A stretch of DNA of 64,000 nt. Source: Streptomyces griseorubiginosus. Its GTDB lineage: Bacteria; Actinomycetota; Actinomycetes; Streptomycetales; Streptomycetaceae. The position numbers and the translations under genes are program-made. Location of the stretch: the NCBI RefSeq assembly GCF_001514195.1, contig NZ_KQ948734.1, positions 836,462 to 900,461 of the forward strand. The letters are read 5' to 3'. The notes under the pieces were generated by a model that was not told the origin of the DNA, searched no databases, and was given only the letters and a program-made list of their open reading frames with translations. Each line of letters starts with the position of its first letter. Position 1 is the stretch's first letter. Shown here one piece after another: positions 19,063 through 27,898 of this stretch.

Positions 19063-19386
19063 TCAGTGCTGCGAGCCCGACAGCTGGAGGCCGATCACGC
19101 CGATGATCACCAGGCTGATCGAGACGATCTTCAGCGTCGAGACGAGGTCGTCGAGGAAGATCATCCCGTAGATCGCGGTGCCCGCCGCGCCGATACCGGT
19201 CCACACGGCGTAGGCGGGGCCGACGTCCAGCTTCTTCAGTGACAGGGTCAGCAGGCCGAAGCTGCCGAGCGCGAAGATGCAGAACGCGACGGTCGGCCAC
19301 AGCCGGGTGAACCCGTGGGAGAGCTTCAGACACACGGCGAAACCGGTCTCCAGCAACCCGGCCACCACCACCAGCAGCCACGCCAT
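19063..19386 (-). CDS. sugE: SugE/Gdx-type small multidrug resistance transporter
   Basis: 107 aa from ATG 19386. Four membrane helices. The SugE signature AGLLET with Glu in helix 1, LSHGFTRLWPT, and PAYAVWTGIGAAGTA are all present. SugE/Gdx homodimers exchange protons for guanidinium ions and related cations; the EmrE type instead pumps broad cationic drugs. No guanidine riboswitch was recognised in the 97 bp upstream. Confidence 0.85.
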   Translation of the reverse strand: MAWLLVVVAGLLETGFAVCLKLSHGFTRLWPTVAFCIFALGSFGLLTLSLKKLDVGPAYAVWTGIGAAGTAIYGMIFLDDLVSTLKIVSISLVIIGVIGLQLSGSQH

Positions 19387-19482
19387 GTGCTGTCCTCCCG
19401 TATGTCCGGCCCGGTGCGAGTATGCACTTACCGAACTCGCGTACACCCAAACAACGCGGAGGTCAGTCGCCCGGGCCCCCGG

Positions 19483-20493
19483 TCAGTCCCCCTCCGTGCG
19501 CTCCCGCGTCGCCAGCAGCCGGCGCAGCGAGTACAGCCGGGCCGGATCGGCGTGGCCCTCGGCCACCCACTCGTCCAGCGCACAGTCCGGCTCGTCGTGG
19601 CTGCACGCGCGAGGGCAGTTCTCGGTCCCCGGCTCCAGGTCGGGGAACGCGTGGATCACCCGGGACGGGTCCACGTGGTGCAGCCCGAACGACCGCACGC
19701 CCGGGGTGTCGATCACCCAGCCGTCGTCGCCCGCCAGGGGCAGCGCGAGGGCCGAGGTCGTGGTGTGCCGGCCGCGTCCGGTCACCGCGTTCACGTGCCC
19801 GGTCAGCCGCCTGCGGTCCTCCGGGACCAGCGCGTTGACGAGGGTCGTCTTGCCCACGCCGGAGTGGCCGACGAACGCCGTGATCTTGCCGTCCAGTTGC
19901 TCGCGCACCCGGGCCGCCGCGTCGCCGTTCTCCAGTTCCTCGCGGCTGGTGACCACGTACGGGATGTCCAGGTCGCCGTAGAGCTCCAGGAGCTTGTCCG
20001 GCGGGGCGAGGTCCGACTTGGTCATGACCAGGAGCGGGGTGAGGCCGCCGTCGAAGGCCGCCACCAGGCAGCGGTCGATGAGACGGGGGCGGGGCTCCGG
20101 GTCGGCGAGGGCGGTGACGATGGCGAGCTGGTCGGCGTTGGCGACGACCACCCGTTCGTAGGGGTCGTCGTCGTCGGCGGTACGGCGCAGGACCGACGTG
20201 CGCTCCTCGATACGGACGATCCTGGCGAGGGTGTCCTTCTGGCCGGACAGGTCGCCGACGAGGGCCACCCGGTCGCCGACGATCGCCGCTTTGCGGCCCA
20301 GTTCGCGGGCCTTCATCGCCATCACGATCCGGTCGTCGACGAGGACGGTCAGCCGGCCCCGGTCGACGGTCAGGACCATGCCCCAGGAGGCGTCCTCGTG
20401 CTTGGGCCGGATGTGCGTGCGCGGCCGGTTCCCCTTGCGGTTGGGACGGCTGCGGATGTCGTCCTCGTCGGTGTGCTTGCCGTAGCGGCGCAT
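19483..20493 (-). CDS. rsgA: Ribosome small subunit-dependent GTPase RsgA
   Basis: 336 aa. A circularly permuted GTPase: an OB-fold region (~40-110), then G4 (MTKSDL), G1 (GHSGVGKTT) and G3 (DTPG) in that order. The C-terminal zinc site is formed by CPRACSHDEPDC. RsgA is a late-stage maturation factor of the 30S subunit. It starts 12 bp after aroA and is almost certainly cotranscribed with it. Confidence 0.92.
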   Translation of the reverse strand: MRRYGKHTDEDDIRSRPNRKGNRPRTHIRPKHEDASWGMVLTVDRGRLTVLVDDRIVMAMKARELGRKAAIVGDRVALVGDLSGQKDTLARIVRIEERTSVLRRTADDDDPYERVVVANADQLAIVTALADPEPRPRLIDRCLVAAFDGGLTPLLVMTKSDLAPPDKLLELYGDLDIPYVVTSREELENGDAAARVREQLDGKITAFVGHSGVGKTTLVNALVPEDRRRLTGHVNAVTGRGRHTTTSALALPLAGDDGWVIDTPGVRSFGLHHVDPSRVIHAFPDLEPGTENCPRACSHDEPDCALDEWVAEGHADPARLYSLRRLLATRERTEGD

Positions 20494-20504
20494 CGTCTAC
20501 GTCC

Positions 20505-21830
20505 CTACGGCCTGTCGCTCCCGAGCATCCCTGTCCACAGATCCGGGAAGTCCGGCAGGGTCTTGGCCGTCGTCCCGACGTTCTCGATCTGCACTCCCTC
20601 GACCGCGAGGCCGATGATCGCGCCGGCGGTGGCCATGCGGTGGTCCTCGTAGGTGTGGAAGATCCCGCCGTGCAGCGGGCGCGGGCGGATGTGCAGTCCG
20701 TCGGCCGTCTCGGTGACGTCACCGCCGAGTTCGTTGATCTCCTTGGTGAGCGCGGCCAGCCGGTCCGTCTCGTGCAGACGCAGATGGGACACCCCGCGCA
20801 GGGTGGAGGGGGAGTCCGCGAGGGCGGCGACCGCCGCGATGCCCGGGGTCAGCTCGCCGACCTCGCCGAGGTCGACATCGATGCCGTGGATGGCACCCGA
20901 ACCGGTGAACACCAGGCCGTACTCGGTGAGTTCGCAGGAACCACCCATCTCGGTGAAGATCTCGCGCAGCCGGTCGCCGGGCTGGGTGGTGCGGGCCGGC
21001 CAGGCCGGGATCACCACCCGGCCGCCGGTCACCAGGGCGGCCGCCAGGAAGGGCTGGGCATTGGACAGGTCGGGCTCGATGGTCAGGTCCCGGCCCAGCA
21101 GGGCGCCCGGCGTGACCCGCCAGACGTTCGGCTCGCCGCCCGACTCCGGGGTGTCCACCTGGGCGCCGACCGCGCGCAGCATGTCGACGGTCATCCGGAT
21201 GTGGGGCATCGACGGCAGCGAGGAGCCGACGTGGCGGACCTCGACGCCCTGGTTGAAGCGCGGCCCGCTCAGCAGCAGGGCGCTCACGAACTGGGACGAG
21301 CTGGAGGCGTCGATCTCCACCGGGCCGCCGTCCAGGGCGCCACTGCCGTGCACCGTCAGGGGCAGGGCACCCCGGCCGTCGTCGTCGATGCGGGCGCCGA
21401 GCACGCGCAGGGCGTCGATCACGCCGTGCAGGGGGCGTTCGTACGACCTCGGGTCCCCGTCGAAGCGGACGGGGCCGTCGGCGAGGGCGGCGACGGGGGG
21501 CAGGAAGCGCATGACGGTGCCGGCGTTGCCGACGTCGACGGTGGCGGGACCGCGGAGGCCTGCCGGCAGGACGCGCCAGGTCTCGCCGGTGCCGTCGGGG
21601 CCGACTCCCTCCTCGATGCCGACGCCCATCTCGCGGAGGGCTGCCGCCATGAGGAGGGTGTCGCGGGAGCGGAGGGGTCGGCGGAGCCAGCCCGGTTCTG
21701 AGGCGAGGGCGGCCAGTACGAGGGCGCGGTTGGTGACTGACTTCGACCCCGGGACGTGGACTGTTGCGTCTACGGCTCCGCTTGCTTGGGGGGCGGGCCA
21801 GAGGGCGGTGTCTGAGGGGTTCAAAGCCAT
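20505..21830 (-). CDS. aroA: 3-phosphoshikimate 1-carboxyvinyltransferase (EPSP synthase)
   Basis: 441 aa. Joins shikimate-3-phosphate and PEP, the sixth step of the shikimate pathway. [17 protein letters not shown] near residue 27, [11 protein letters not shown] near 102, the [11 protein letters not shown] block, and YEDHRMA near the C-terminus are the expected active-site elements. Length is normal. First gene of the aroA-rsgA operon. Confidence 0.95.
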   Translation of the reverse strand: MALNPSDTALWPAPQASGAVDATVHVPGSKSVTNRALVLAALASEPGWLRRPLRSRDTLLMAAALREMGVGIEEGVGPDGTGETWRVLPAGLRGPATVDVGNAGTVMRFLPPVAALADGPVRFDGDPRSYERPLHGVIDALRVLGARIDDDGRGALPLTVHGSGALDGGPVEIDASSSSQFVSALLLSGPRFNQGVEVRHVGSSLPSMPHIRMTVDMLRAVGAQVDTPESGGEPNVWRVTPGALLGRDLTIEPDLSNAQPFLAAALVTGGRVVIPAWPARTTQPGDRLREIFTEMGGSCELTEYGLVFTGSGAIHGIDVDLGEVGELTPGIAAVAALADSPSTLRGVSHLRLHETDRLAALTKEINELGGDVTETADGLHIRPRPLHGGIFHTYEDHRMATAGAIIGLAVEGVQIENVGTTAKTLPDFPDLWTGMLGSDRP

Positions 21831-21870
21831 GGGTTCACTTTAGTCGGGGGTTGTGTGTCGGGTGCTGCGC

Positions 21871-21906
21871 CGTCGTGGCTGGTCGCGCAGTTCCCCGCGC
21901 CCCTGA
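21871..21906 (+). repeat. Dispersed intergenic repeat, copy C
   Basis: CGTCGTGGCTGGTCGCGCAG followed by TTCCCCGCGCCCCTGA. It lies between aroA and the M50-like gene. Confidence 0.75.
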
Positions 21907-21927
21907 CGCCTGCCCCTTCGGGGCGCG

Positions 21928-22641
21928 TCATACCTCCAGTAGCCACCTGCCCCCGCCTATTAGCGAGCACAGCGACACCGCGTGGAACAGGAACAGCCAC
22001 AACCCCGCCGGTACATGCGTCAGGCGGGACAGCTGGTCCGCGTCCGAGTCGCCCGCGCCGCCTCTCGAGCGCTTCGCCTGTAGCTCGAAAGCGGGACGTA
22101 CTCCGCCGAGCAGCAGGAACCACACGACCGCGTAGGCGAAGGCCGCCTGTACCTGGGGGCCGGTGAGCCAGGAGACGACCACGAAGGTGCCGCCGGTGAG
22201 CACGACCGTCAGGGCCCCGTAGGCGTTGCGGATCATCACCAGCATCGCCACCAGCAGGGCCGTCGCCGCCCACAGCAGCAGGGTGATCCGGCCTGCCGCG
22301 AGCAGCGCCGCGCCGCCCAGGCCCAGCAGCGGGGGAGCGGTGTAGCCGGCCGCTGCCGTGAGGATCATGCCGATGCCGTGCGGCTTGCCGCGGCTGACGG
22401 TGAGGCCGCTGGTGTCCGAGTGCAGCCGTATGCCGGTGAGCTGCCGGCCGGTGCACAGGGCGACCAGGCCGTGTCCGCCCTCGTGGGCGATGGTGATCGC
22501 GTTGCGCGAGACGCGCCACAGCGGATGCGGGACCACTACGGCCAGCGCCGCCACCAGGGTGGCCAGCACCACCCACAGGTCGGGATCGGGCTGGAGGCCG
22601 GTGAGCTCGTCCCAGAGAGAGGTCGCTGTGCTGGTGTCCAT
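21928..22641 (-). CDS. M50-like membrane metalloprotease (HEGGH)
   Basis: 237 aa from ATG 22641. About six membrane helices. The zinc motif HEGGH sits in a helix near residue 53 (NAITIAHEGGHGLVAL), as in the M50B-like family of actinobacterial intramembrane peptidases. The downstream motif carrying the third ligand is less clear, so catalytic competence is uncertain. It is divergent from the SRAP gene across 50 bp. Confidence 0.75.
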   Translation of the reverse strand: MDTSTATSLWDELTGLQPDPDLWVVLATLVAALAVVVPHPLWRVSRNAITIAHEGGHGLVALCTGRQLTGIRLHSDTSGLTVSRGKPHGIGMILTAAAGYTAPPLLGLGGAALLAAGRITLLLWAATALLVAMLVMIRNAYGALTVVLTGGTFVVVSWLTGPQVQAAFAYAVVWFLLLGGVRPAFELQAKRSRGGAGDSDADQLSRLTHVPAGLWLFLFHAVSLCSLIGGGRWLLEV

Positions 22642-22691
22642 GTTTCCGGGTGGCTCCCTCTCCTCGTACGGAGTCTGGCAGTGTGGCACGT

Positions 22692-23507
22692 ATGTGCGGA
22701 CGGTATGCAGCGAGTCGTGGGCCCGAGGATCTCGCAGGAATCTTTGAGATCGAGAAGTGGGAACCCGAGGAGACCCTGGAGCCCGATTACAACGTGGCCC
22801 CGACCAAGGAGGTCTACGCCGTCCTCGACCGTCCTCTCAAGGACGCGGAGGATCCTCGGCCGGTTCGGCAGCTGCGCAGGCTCAAGTGGGGACTGGTGCC
22901 GAGCTGGTCCAAGACGCCCGAGGGCGGCGCCCGCATGATCAACGCCCGCGCGGAGACCGTGCACGAGAAGCCGTCGTACAAGAGGGCCTTCGCCACCCGC
23001 CGCTGCATCATCCCGGCCGACGGCTACTACGAGTGGGTCACCGGCACCCAGGAGCGCGACCTGGAGGTCGAGGGGAAGAAGAAGCGGCCGCGCAAGCAGC
23101 CCTACTTCGTGCTGCCCGCCGACGGCTCGGTCTTCGCGATGGCCGGGCTGTACGAGTTCTGGCGGGACAAGACCCTGCCCGACGACCACCCGGGGGCCTG
23201 GTGGGTCACCTGCTCGGTGATCACGACCGAGGCGGAGACGGGCCCGCTGGCCGTGTCCCCGGCCGACGGACCGCGCTCCCTCGCCGACATCCACCCCCGG
23301 ATGCCGCTCATGCTCACCCCGGACCGCTGGGACAGCTGGCTCGACCCGTCCCGCACGGACGTGGAGGACCTGCGCTCCCTGCTCGCGCCGCCGCCCGAGG
23401 GGCTCATGCGCGCGTACCCGGTGAGCACGGCCGTCAGCAACGTCCGCAACAACGGCCCGGAGCTGCTGAAGGAGCTCGACGGCCCCGAAGAGGGCACACT
23501 TTTCTGA
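22692..23507 (+). CDS. SRAP (YedK/HMCES) abasic-site-crosslinking protein
   Basis: 271 aa. Cys2 (MCGRY) is the nucleophile that forms a covalent link to abasic sites in single-stranded DNA; N34 (YNVAPT) and the late IHPRMP histidine complete the conserved site. RMINARAET and RCIIPADGYYEW are family landmarks. An insert rich in Lys/Arg (EGKKKRPRKQ) occurs near 135. The following hydrolase gene starts one base after the stop, so the two form an operon. Confidence 0.9.
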   Translation: MCGRYAASRGPEDLAGIFEIEKWEPEETLEPDYNVAPTKEVYAVLDRPLKDAEDPRPVRQLRRLKWGLVPSWSKTPEGGARMINARAETVHEKPSYKRAFATRRCIIPADGYYEWVTGTQERDLEVEGKKKRPRKQPYFVLPADGSVFAMAGLYEFWRDKTLPDDHPGAWWVTCSVITTEAETGPLAVSPADGPRSLADIHPRMPLMLTPDRWDSWLDPSRTDVEDLRSLLAPPPEGLMRAYPVSTAVSNVRNNGPELLKELDGPEEGTLF

Positions 23508-23508
23508 C

Positions 23509-24153
23509 GTGACTTCCAGTGAGACCACCACGGAGATCGTCGGTACCGACGCGGGGGACGCCCGCATCACCTGGCACCGGGCGAGCAGGGCACGGCTCGT
23601 CCTGGCGGTGAGCCACGGCGCGGGCGGCGGCATCGAGGCACGGGACCTCCAGGCCCTCGCCGCAACCCTCCCGCGACACGGAGTGACCGTCGCCCTCGTC
23701 GAACAGCCCTGGCGGGTGGCCGGCAAGAAGCTCGCGCCCGCGCCGAAGACGCTGGACGTGGGCTGGCGGGGTCTGTGGCCCGCCCTGGCGAAGCCGGGCC
23801 TGCCGGTGATCTCCGGCGGGCGCAGCGCAGGCGCCCGGGTCGCCTGCCGTACGGCCGTCGAGCTGGGCGCCGCCGCCGTGCTCGCCCTCAGTTTCCCGCT
23901 GCACCCGCCCGGCAAGCCGGAGAAGTCCCGGGCCGGGGAGCTGCTCGGATCCGGGGTGCCCACCCTGGTCGTACAGGGCGGCAACGACCCCTTCGGGAAG
24001 CCGGAGGAGTTCCCGGACGGCTCGTTCGAGCTGGTCGAGGTCCCCTACGGCGATCACGGCTTCGCGGTGCCGAAGCGGGCCGGGCTGACCCAGGAGGAGG
24101 CCGTGACGGTCATCACGGACGCCGTCTTGACGTGGGCCGGGTCACTGGGGTGA
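23509..24153 (+). CDS. Dienelactone-hydrolase-like alpha/beta hydrolase (KANL3/Tex30 type)
   Basis: 214 aa, GTG start one base after the SRAP stop. The nucleophile elbow GGRSAGAR is near residue 105, the acid in GGNDPFG near 162, and the histidine in YGDHGF near 183. The oxyanion region HGAGGG is near 41. The pattern matches bacterial KANL3/Tex30-type hydrolases; the substrate is unknown. Its 3' flank contains the SigR-type promoter of the next gene. Confidence 0.8.
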   Translation: MTSSETTTEIVGTDAGDARITWHRASRARLVLAVSHGAGGGIEARDLQALAATLPRHGVTVALVEQPWRVAGKKLAPAPKTLDVGWRGLWPALAKPGLPVISGGRSAGARVACRTAVELGAAAVLALSFPLHPPGKPEKSRAGELLGSGVPTLVVQGGNDPFGKPEEFPDGSFELVEVPYGDHGFAVPKRAGLTQEEAVTVITDAVLTWAGSLG

Positions 24154-24160
24154 AGCCCCG

Positions 24161-24187
24161 GGAATGTTGAGCCGCGGCCCTCTGTTG
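24161..24187 (+). promoter_or_regulatory. SigR-type promoter (sigRp2-like)
   Basis: GGAAT at 24161-24165 and GTTG at 24184-24187, separated by 18 bp, match the SigR consensus exactly. It lies 59 bp before the upstream sigR start at 24246. The position matches the autoregulatory sigRp2 promoter described in S. coelicolor. Confidence 0.85.
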
Positions 24188-24245
24188 AGGCGGACAGAAG
24201 TGCTGAACACCCAGCACCGACCGTCGTGGAGAGGAAGTCCGCCGC

Positions 24246-25094
24246 ATGGGTTCGACCTTCTGCCCGAGCCGTAGCAGCCGTGCTGACCTGGACTGGACGG
24301 TACTGCATGCGGCCAAGACCACCCCGATTCGAGGGGCGGCCGGGACGGGTAGTCGTCTATCCTCCAATTCCGGTGGCACCGGTTTCGTTGCTGCCAGGAA
24401 TCTTGAGGAGGTGGGTCCGGTCACTGGGATCGACGCAGGGACCGACAACGGCCAGGCGGAGCAGCCCGAGGGCCAGGGCACGAGCACGGAGACCACCGCG
24501 GAGCGCACTGCGCGCTTCGAGCGGGACGCGCTCGAATTCCTCGACCAGATGTACTCGGCCGCTCTGCGTATGACACGCAATCCGGCCGACGCCGAGGACC
24601 TGGTGCAGGAGACGTACGCCAAGGCGTACGCGTCCTTCCACCAGTTCCGTGAGGGCACCAACCTCAAGGCGTGGCTGTACCGGATCCTCACGAACACCTT
24701 CATCAACTCGTACCGCAAGAAGCAGCGCGAACCCCAGCGCTCCGCGGCCGAGGAGATCGAGGACTGGCAGCTCGCCCGTGCCGAGTCGCACATGTCGACC
24801 GGTCTGCGCTCCGCCGAGTCGCAGGCGCTCGACCACCTGCCCGACTCGGACGTGAAGGAAGCGCTCCAGGCGATCCCCGAGGAATTCCGCATCGCCGTCT
24901 ATCTCGCTGACGTAGAGGGCTTTGCGTACAAGGAGATCGCGGACATCATGGGGACACCCATCGGTACGGTGATGTCCCGCCTGCACCGCGGACGCCGTCA
25001 ACTGCGCGGCATGCTCGAGGACTACGCCCGCGAGCGCGGGCTCGTCCCGGCCGGTGCAGGGGAGTCGAACGAAGCGAAAGGCTCGGGCTCATGA
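24246..25094 (+). CDS. sigR: ECF sigma factor SigR (thiol-oxidative stress), with N-terminally extended isoform
   Basis: The canonical 227-aa SigR starts at GTG 24411 ([10 protein letters not shown]). The same frame is open back to ATG 24246, with GGAGAGG upstream, giving a 282-aa product extended by exactly 55 residues. An extended, short-lived SigR' isoform made from the stress-induced transcript is known in S. coelicolor with the same extension length. Region 2 spans [20 protein letters not shown] onward and region 4 contains [20 protein letters not shown]. SigR directs thiol-homeostasis, proteolysis and Fe-S genes and is held inactive by RsrA. rsrA overlaps the stop by 4 bp (ATGA). Confidence 0.95.
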   Translation: MGSTFCPSRSSRADLDWTVLHAAKTTPIRGAAGTGSRLSSNSGGTGFVAARNLEEVGPVTGIDAGTDNGQAEQPEGQGTSTETTAERTARFERDALEFLDQMYSAALRMTRNPADAEDLVQETYAKAYASFHQFREGTNLKAWLYRILTNTFINSYRKKQREPQRSAAEEIEDWQLARAESHMSTGLRSAESQALDHLPDSDVKEALQAIPEEFRIAVYLADVEGFAYKEIADIMGTPIGTVMSRLHRGRRQLRGMLEDYARERGLVPAGAGESNEAKGSGS

Positions 25095-25402
25095 GCTGCG
25101 GAGAGCCGCACGAGACGGACTGCTCTGAAGTCCTGGACCATCTCTACGAGTTCCTCGACAGTGAGATGCCGGACGTCGACCGCGCCAAGTTCAAGCAGCA
25201 CTTCACGGAGTGCTCGCCGTGCCTGGAGAAGTACGGCCTGGAAGAGGCCGTGAAGAAGCTCGTCAAGCGCTGCTGCGGTCAGGACGACGTCCCGACCGAC
25301 CTGCGCGCCAAGGTCCTGGGGCGGCTCGACCTGATCCGCTCCGGGCAGACGGTGCCCGAGCACGACGTGACCGCCGCGCCGGCGACGCCGCAGGACTCCT
25401 GA
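25091..25402 (+). CDS. rsrA: Zinc-binding redox anti-sigma factor RsrA
   Basis: 103 aa, translationally coupled to sigR. The ZAS motif is complete: C11, H37, C41 and C44, with additional C3, H7 and C61-C62 as in characterised RsrA. Reduced, zinc-bound RsrA holds SigR; disulfide stress forms a disulfide, expels zinc and frees SigR. Confidence 0.95.
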   Translation: MSCGEPHETDCSEVLDHLYEFLDSEMPDVDRAKFKQHFTECSPCLEKYGLEEAVKKLVKRCCGQDDVPTDLRAKVLGRLDLIRSGQTVPEHDVTAAPATPQDS

Positions 25403-25429
25403 GCGCCGCCGTCCGCGCGTGCCGTGGGG

Positions 25430-25447
25430 CCCGCGGAGTACCGCGGG
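25430..25447. terminator. Short hairpin between convergent rsrA and roadblock genes
   Basis: CCCGCGG at 25430-25436 and CCGCGGG at 25441-25447 with an AGTA loop. Likely shared terminator; no T-run. Confidence 0.5.
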
Positions 25448-25448
25448 A

Positions 25449-25814
25449 TCAGATCTCCAGACCGCTCTCTATCCGCTTGAGCCCATGTCTGGCCAGCGCC
25501 AGATTGCTGCGGGACCGGTCGAGAGCGACGTAGAAGAAGAGCGCACCCTGGCTGCTCGTCAGTGGCCGGATCAGGTGGTACTGCTTGCCGAGTGTGATGA
25601 GGATGTCCTCGATCACGTCGTCCATGTCCAGCGAGGCCAGGGTGCGCATCTTGGCCCGCACCACCTCGGTGTTGCCCGCACCCGCGAGTTCCAGGTCAAG
25701 GCCCTGGCCGCCGCCCAGCGAGCCGAGCGTCATGCCGCTGTCATAGTCCACGATGGCGGCGCCGATCGCGCCGTCCAGGCTCATGGCTTCCTTGAGTGCG
25801 GTCTCGATGTTCAC
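25449..25814 (-). CDS. Roadblock/LC7 domain protein (MglB/CvnB-like)
   Basis: 121 aa from GTG 25814, with GAGGGA just upstream. The whole protein is one roadblock/LC7 fold: ALKEAMSLDGAIGAAIVDYD, GLDLELAGAGNTEVVRAKMR, then DVIEDILITLGKQYHLIRPL. Members usually regulate small Ras/Mgl-type GTPases, as CvnB does in Streptomyces conservons. No GTPase gene lies nearby. It is divergent from a second roadblock-type gene at 25969, with ~155 bp between the starts. Confidence 0.85.
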   Translation of the reverse strand: MNIETALKEAMSLDGAIGAAIVDYDSGMTLGSLGGGQGLDLELAGAGNTEVVRAKMRTLASLDMDDVIEDILITLGKQYHLIRPLTSSQGALFFYVALDRSRSNLALARHGLKRIESGLEI

Positions 25815-25968
25815 CGGTTCCCTCAATTCTTCCGTGCTGCTGACCGGTCGATGCTCGGCCAACTACGATCGACAGCAAGCGACTCATGGGTCACTTAGCG
25901 CCAACTTTGGCGTGTGCGCCGAAACTTGTCGTTCAAAGTAGTGCGTGGTGTCTGACCGTGGAGGGCCA

Positions 25969-26343
25969 ATGGGGGAAAACGCGACGGCGCTCCAGACCTC
26001 CCTCGACCGACTGCTCGACTCGCCCGGAGTCACGGGCGTGGCCCTGATCGACGCGGTGACCGGACTGGTCTACGGCGCCGCGGGCGACATCGGCGAGGCC
26101 GGCGGCGGTGCGGAGAGCAGCGAACTCGCCGCCCTCATCGCACAGCGGCTCGGCGAGGCCGGGGCCGAGGGCGATCTGGAGAGCGTGGTCCTGACCAGCA
26201 GGCGCCGCCATCAGATGCTGTTCTCCGTCGTACGGCCCGCCGGTGACCCCCTGCTGCTCGCCGCCGGACTGGACCGCGACCGGGCCAACGTGGCGCTCGC
26301 CCTGCGCAGCCTGGGCGACCGCGTCACCGAGGTGCTGGCGTGA
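25969..26343 (+). CDS. Roadblock/LC7-like protein
   Basis: 124 aa from ATG 25969, GGAGGG three bases before. ALQTSLDRLLDSPGVTGVAL, LVYGAAGDIGEAG and SRRRHQMLFSVVRPAGDPLL fit a roadblock fold, though more divergent than the neighbour at 25449. The gene opens a run of four genes each joined by a 4-bp overlap. Probably a cytoplasmic scaffold or GTPase-regulator type protein; the partner is unknown. Confidence 0.7.
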   Translation: MGENATALQTSLDRLLDSPGVTGVALIDAVTGLVYGAAGDIGEAGGGAESSELAALIAQRLGEAGAEGDLESVVLTSRRRHQMLFSVVRPAGDPLLLAAGLDRDRANVALALRSLGDRVTEVLA

Positions 26344-27185
26344 AAGCGCCCGCCGCGCGGAACGTCCCCGCGCTCCTCCAGGCGCTGCGGGACGAGGAGT
26401 TCACCGGCACGGTCCGGGTCTCCGGCTCACCCGGCGGAACGATCCATCTCAGGAACGGCCTGGTCGGCGCCATCGAGACGCCCGGTGCGCCGACCGCCAC
26501 CTCGGCCCTGCTCACCACGGGCCGCATCGACGACGAGGCCTGGCTCACCGCCTGCGCCACCGAACCGGACGCCGACCGGCTCGGCGCCCACCTGGTCACC
26601 GCCGGGCTGATCGGCGCGGCGGAACTGGAGGTCGTCTGCACGGCCGCGGTCCACGACGGCGCCTTCGCGATGTCCCTCGGGGCGGCGGGCGGCTGGGATA
26701 TCGGGGACCGCGAGCCGACGCTGGTCGCCGCGCCCGGAGTGGAACCCCGGGCGCTCACCGACGAGGTCACTCGCCGGGTGGGCCTGCTGGGCCGGGCCGG
26801 GGTGACGGCGGGCGAGCTGGCACGGTCGCGCCCCGAGGCGGTGGAGGAGTCTGCCGTCGCGCCCGCAGGGCGCCGCGGCGGGCCGTGGGTGCAGCCGCGG
26901 CTCCGGGGACTGCTCGACGCGGTCAACGGGCGGCGTACTCCCCGCGATCTCGCCTTCGCTCTCGGGCGGGGGCTGTACGCGGTCATGCTGGATCTCGACC
27001 ACCTGGAATCACAGGGCCTGATCCGCCGGGAGGCCAGGACCACGCCGGGCGACCGGCCGAGCACCGCGCCCCGTGTCATCCCGGGGACCGCCGACGGGTC
27101 CACCCCCACGGGCGGCCCCCTGCCCCGACGCAGACCGGGCGGCGGCACGCCTTCCGGCGAGCGCGGAGAGAAGGCCGACCGGTGA
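26340..27185 (+). CDS. DUF4388 (PATAN-like) domain protein
   Basis: 281 aa, GTG overlapping the previous stop as GTGA. The N-terminus (ALLQALRDEEFTGTVRVSG, IHLRNGLVGAIETPG) is a DUF4388 domain. A following helical section includes LGAHLVTAGLIGAAELEV. Residues ~185-235 (RLRGLLDAVNGRRTPRDLAF to LESQGLIRREA) look like a winged-helix module. The C-terminus is disordered and basic. DUF4388 is often found with response regulators and Ras-like GTPase systems. No enzyme motif is visible. Confidence 0.7.
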   Translation: MKAPAARNVPALLQALRDEEFTGTVRVSGSPGGTIHLRNGLVGAIETPGAPTATSALLTTGRIDDEAWLTACATEPDADRLGAHLVTAGLIGAAELEVVCTAAVHDGAFAMSLGAAGGWDIGDREPTLVAAPGVEPRALTDEVTRRVGLLGRAGVTAGELARSRPEAVEESAVAPAGRRGGPWVQPRLRGLLDAVNGRRTPRDLAFALGRGLYAVMLDLDHLESQGLIRREARTTPGDRPSTAPRVIPGTADGSTPTGGPLPRRRPGGGTPSGERGEKADR

Positions 27186-27898
27186 GCCCGGCAGCCGACG
27201 AGCCCGCGAGACGACGGAGAGCGAGCGCCGCGCGGTCGGGGAAGTTTGCAGGGAGAGCGGAGAGATCCGCCGAGGGCATGGATGCGGCTTCGGATGCGGG
27301 GACCGTGCCGTCGGATCCCGGTGCGGGGAGCGTGTGCTTACGTCCGGAGCTTTCGGCCACCGCCGAGCCGCCCAGATCCGCAGAAACGTCGGCCACCGCC
27401 GAGCCGCCCAGATCCGCAGAAACGTCGGCCACCGCCGAGCCGCCCAGATCCGCAGAAACGTCGGCCACCCCCGAGCCGCCCGGATCCCCAGGAACGTCGG
27501 CCACCCCCGAACCCCCCGGATCCCCAGGAACGTCGGCCACCCCCGAACCCCCAAGACCCACCGGGCCCTCGATCACCCCCGAGGCCCCCGGAAACCCCAA
27601 CTCCCCTGCATTCCCCCGCTCCCCAGGCGCCGCCACCCCCCTCGGCCCTGACGGCTCGGCGAGCCCCGGCGCCCGACCCGCCGGGCCCTCTCCCCGCCCA
27701 CCCCTCCCCGTGCGCGGTGTCTCCCCCACCACCGCGCCTCCGTTCGCGTTTCCGGTTCCCTCGCCCGAGGAACTGGCCGCCGAACAACCCTCGATCGAAA
27801 CACTGCGGCGCGTCCGTCAGGGGCTCGGGGCCCTTCCCGAGAACAGGAGCTCGACCGAGCCCCCGTCGGCGTCCGGACCAAGGAGCACGTGTCCATGA
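27182..27898 (+). CDS. Pro/Ser/Thr-rich protein with 12-residue repeats
   Basis: 238 aa, GTG overlapping the previous stop as GTGA and ending in an ATGA overlap with the next gene. Its centre is built from six 12-residue units of the form SATAEPPRSAET, followed by a long Pro-rich stretch. Only the C-terminal ~45 residues (SPEELAAEQPSIETLRRVRQ) look folded. There is no signal peptide. The tight overlaps argue that it is a real gene despite low complexity. A linker or scaffold role is a guess. Confidence 0.6.
   Translation: MSPAADEPARRRRASAARSGKFAGRAERSAEGMDAASDAGTVPSDPGAGSVCLRPELSATAEPPRSAETSATAEPPRSAETSATAEPPRSAETSATPEPPGSPGTSATPEPPGSPGTSATPEPPRPTGPSITPEAPGNPNSPAFPRSPGAATPLGPDGSASPGARPAGPSPRPPLPVRGVSPTTAPPFAFPVPSPEELAAEQPSIETLRRVRQGLGALPENRSSTEPPSASGPRSTCP
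27353..27568 (+). repeat. Six in-frame tandem 36-bp repeats
   Basis: Units start at 27353, 27389, 27425, 27461, 27497 and 27533. The first three are identical; units 4-5 diverge (GCCGAG to CCCGAG, AGATCC to GGATCC) and the sixth more so. Each encodes 12 residues. Copy number could vary among strains. Confidence 0.9.

Noticed and set aside
19387..19482. Guanidine riboswitch before the SugE gene
   Set aside because: No recognisable guanidine-I, II or III core in the leader.
27353..27568. Regular 36-bp repeats considered as a CRISPR array
   Set aside because: Units are contiguous without spacers, stay in frame and encode a 12-residue protein repeat.
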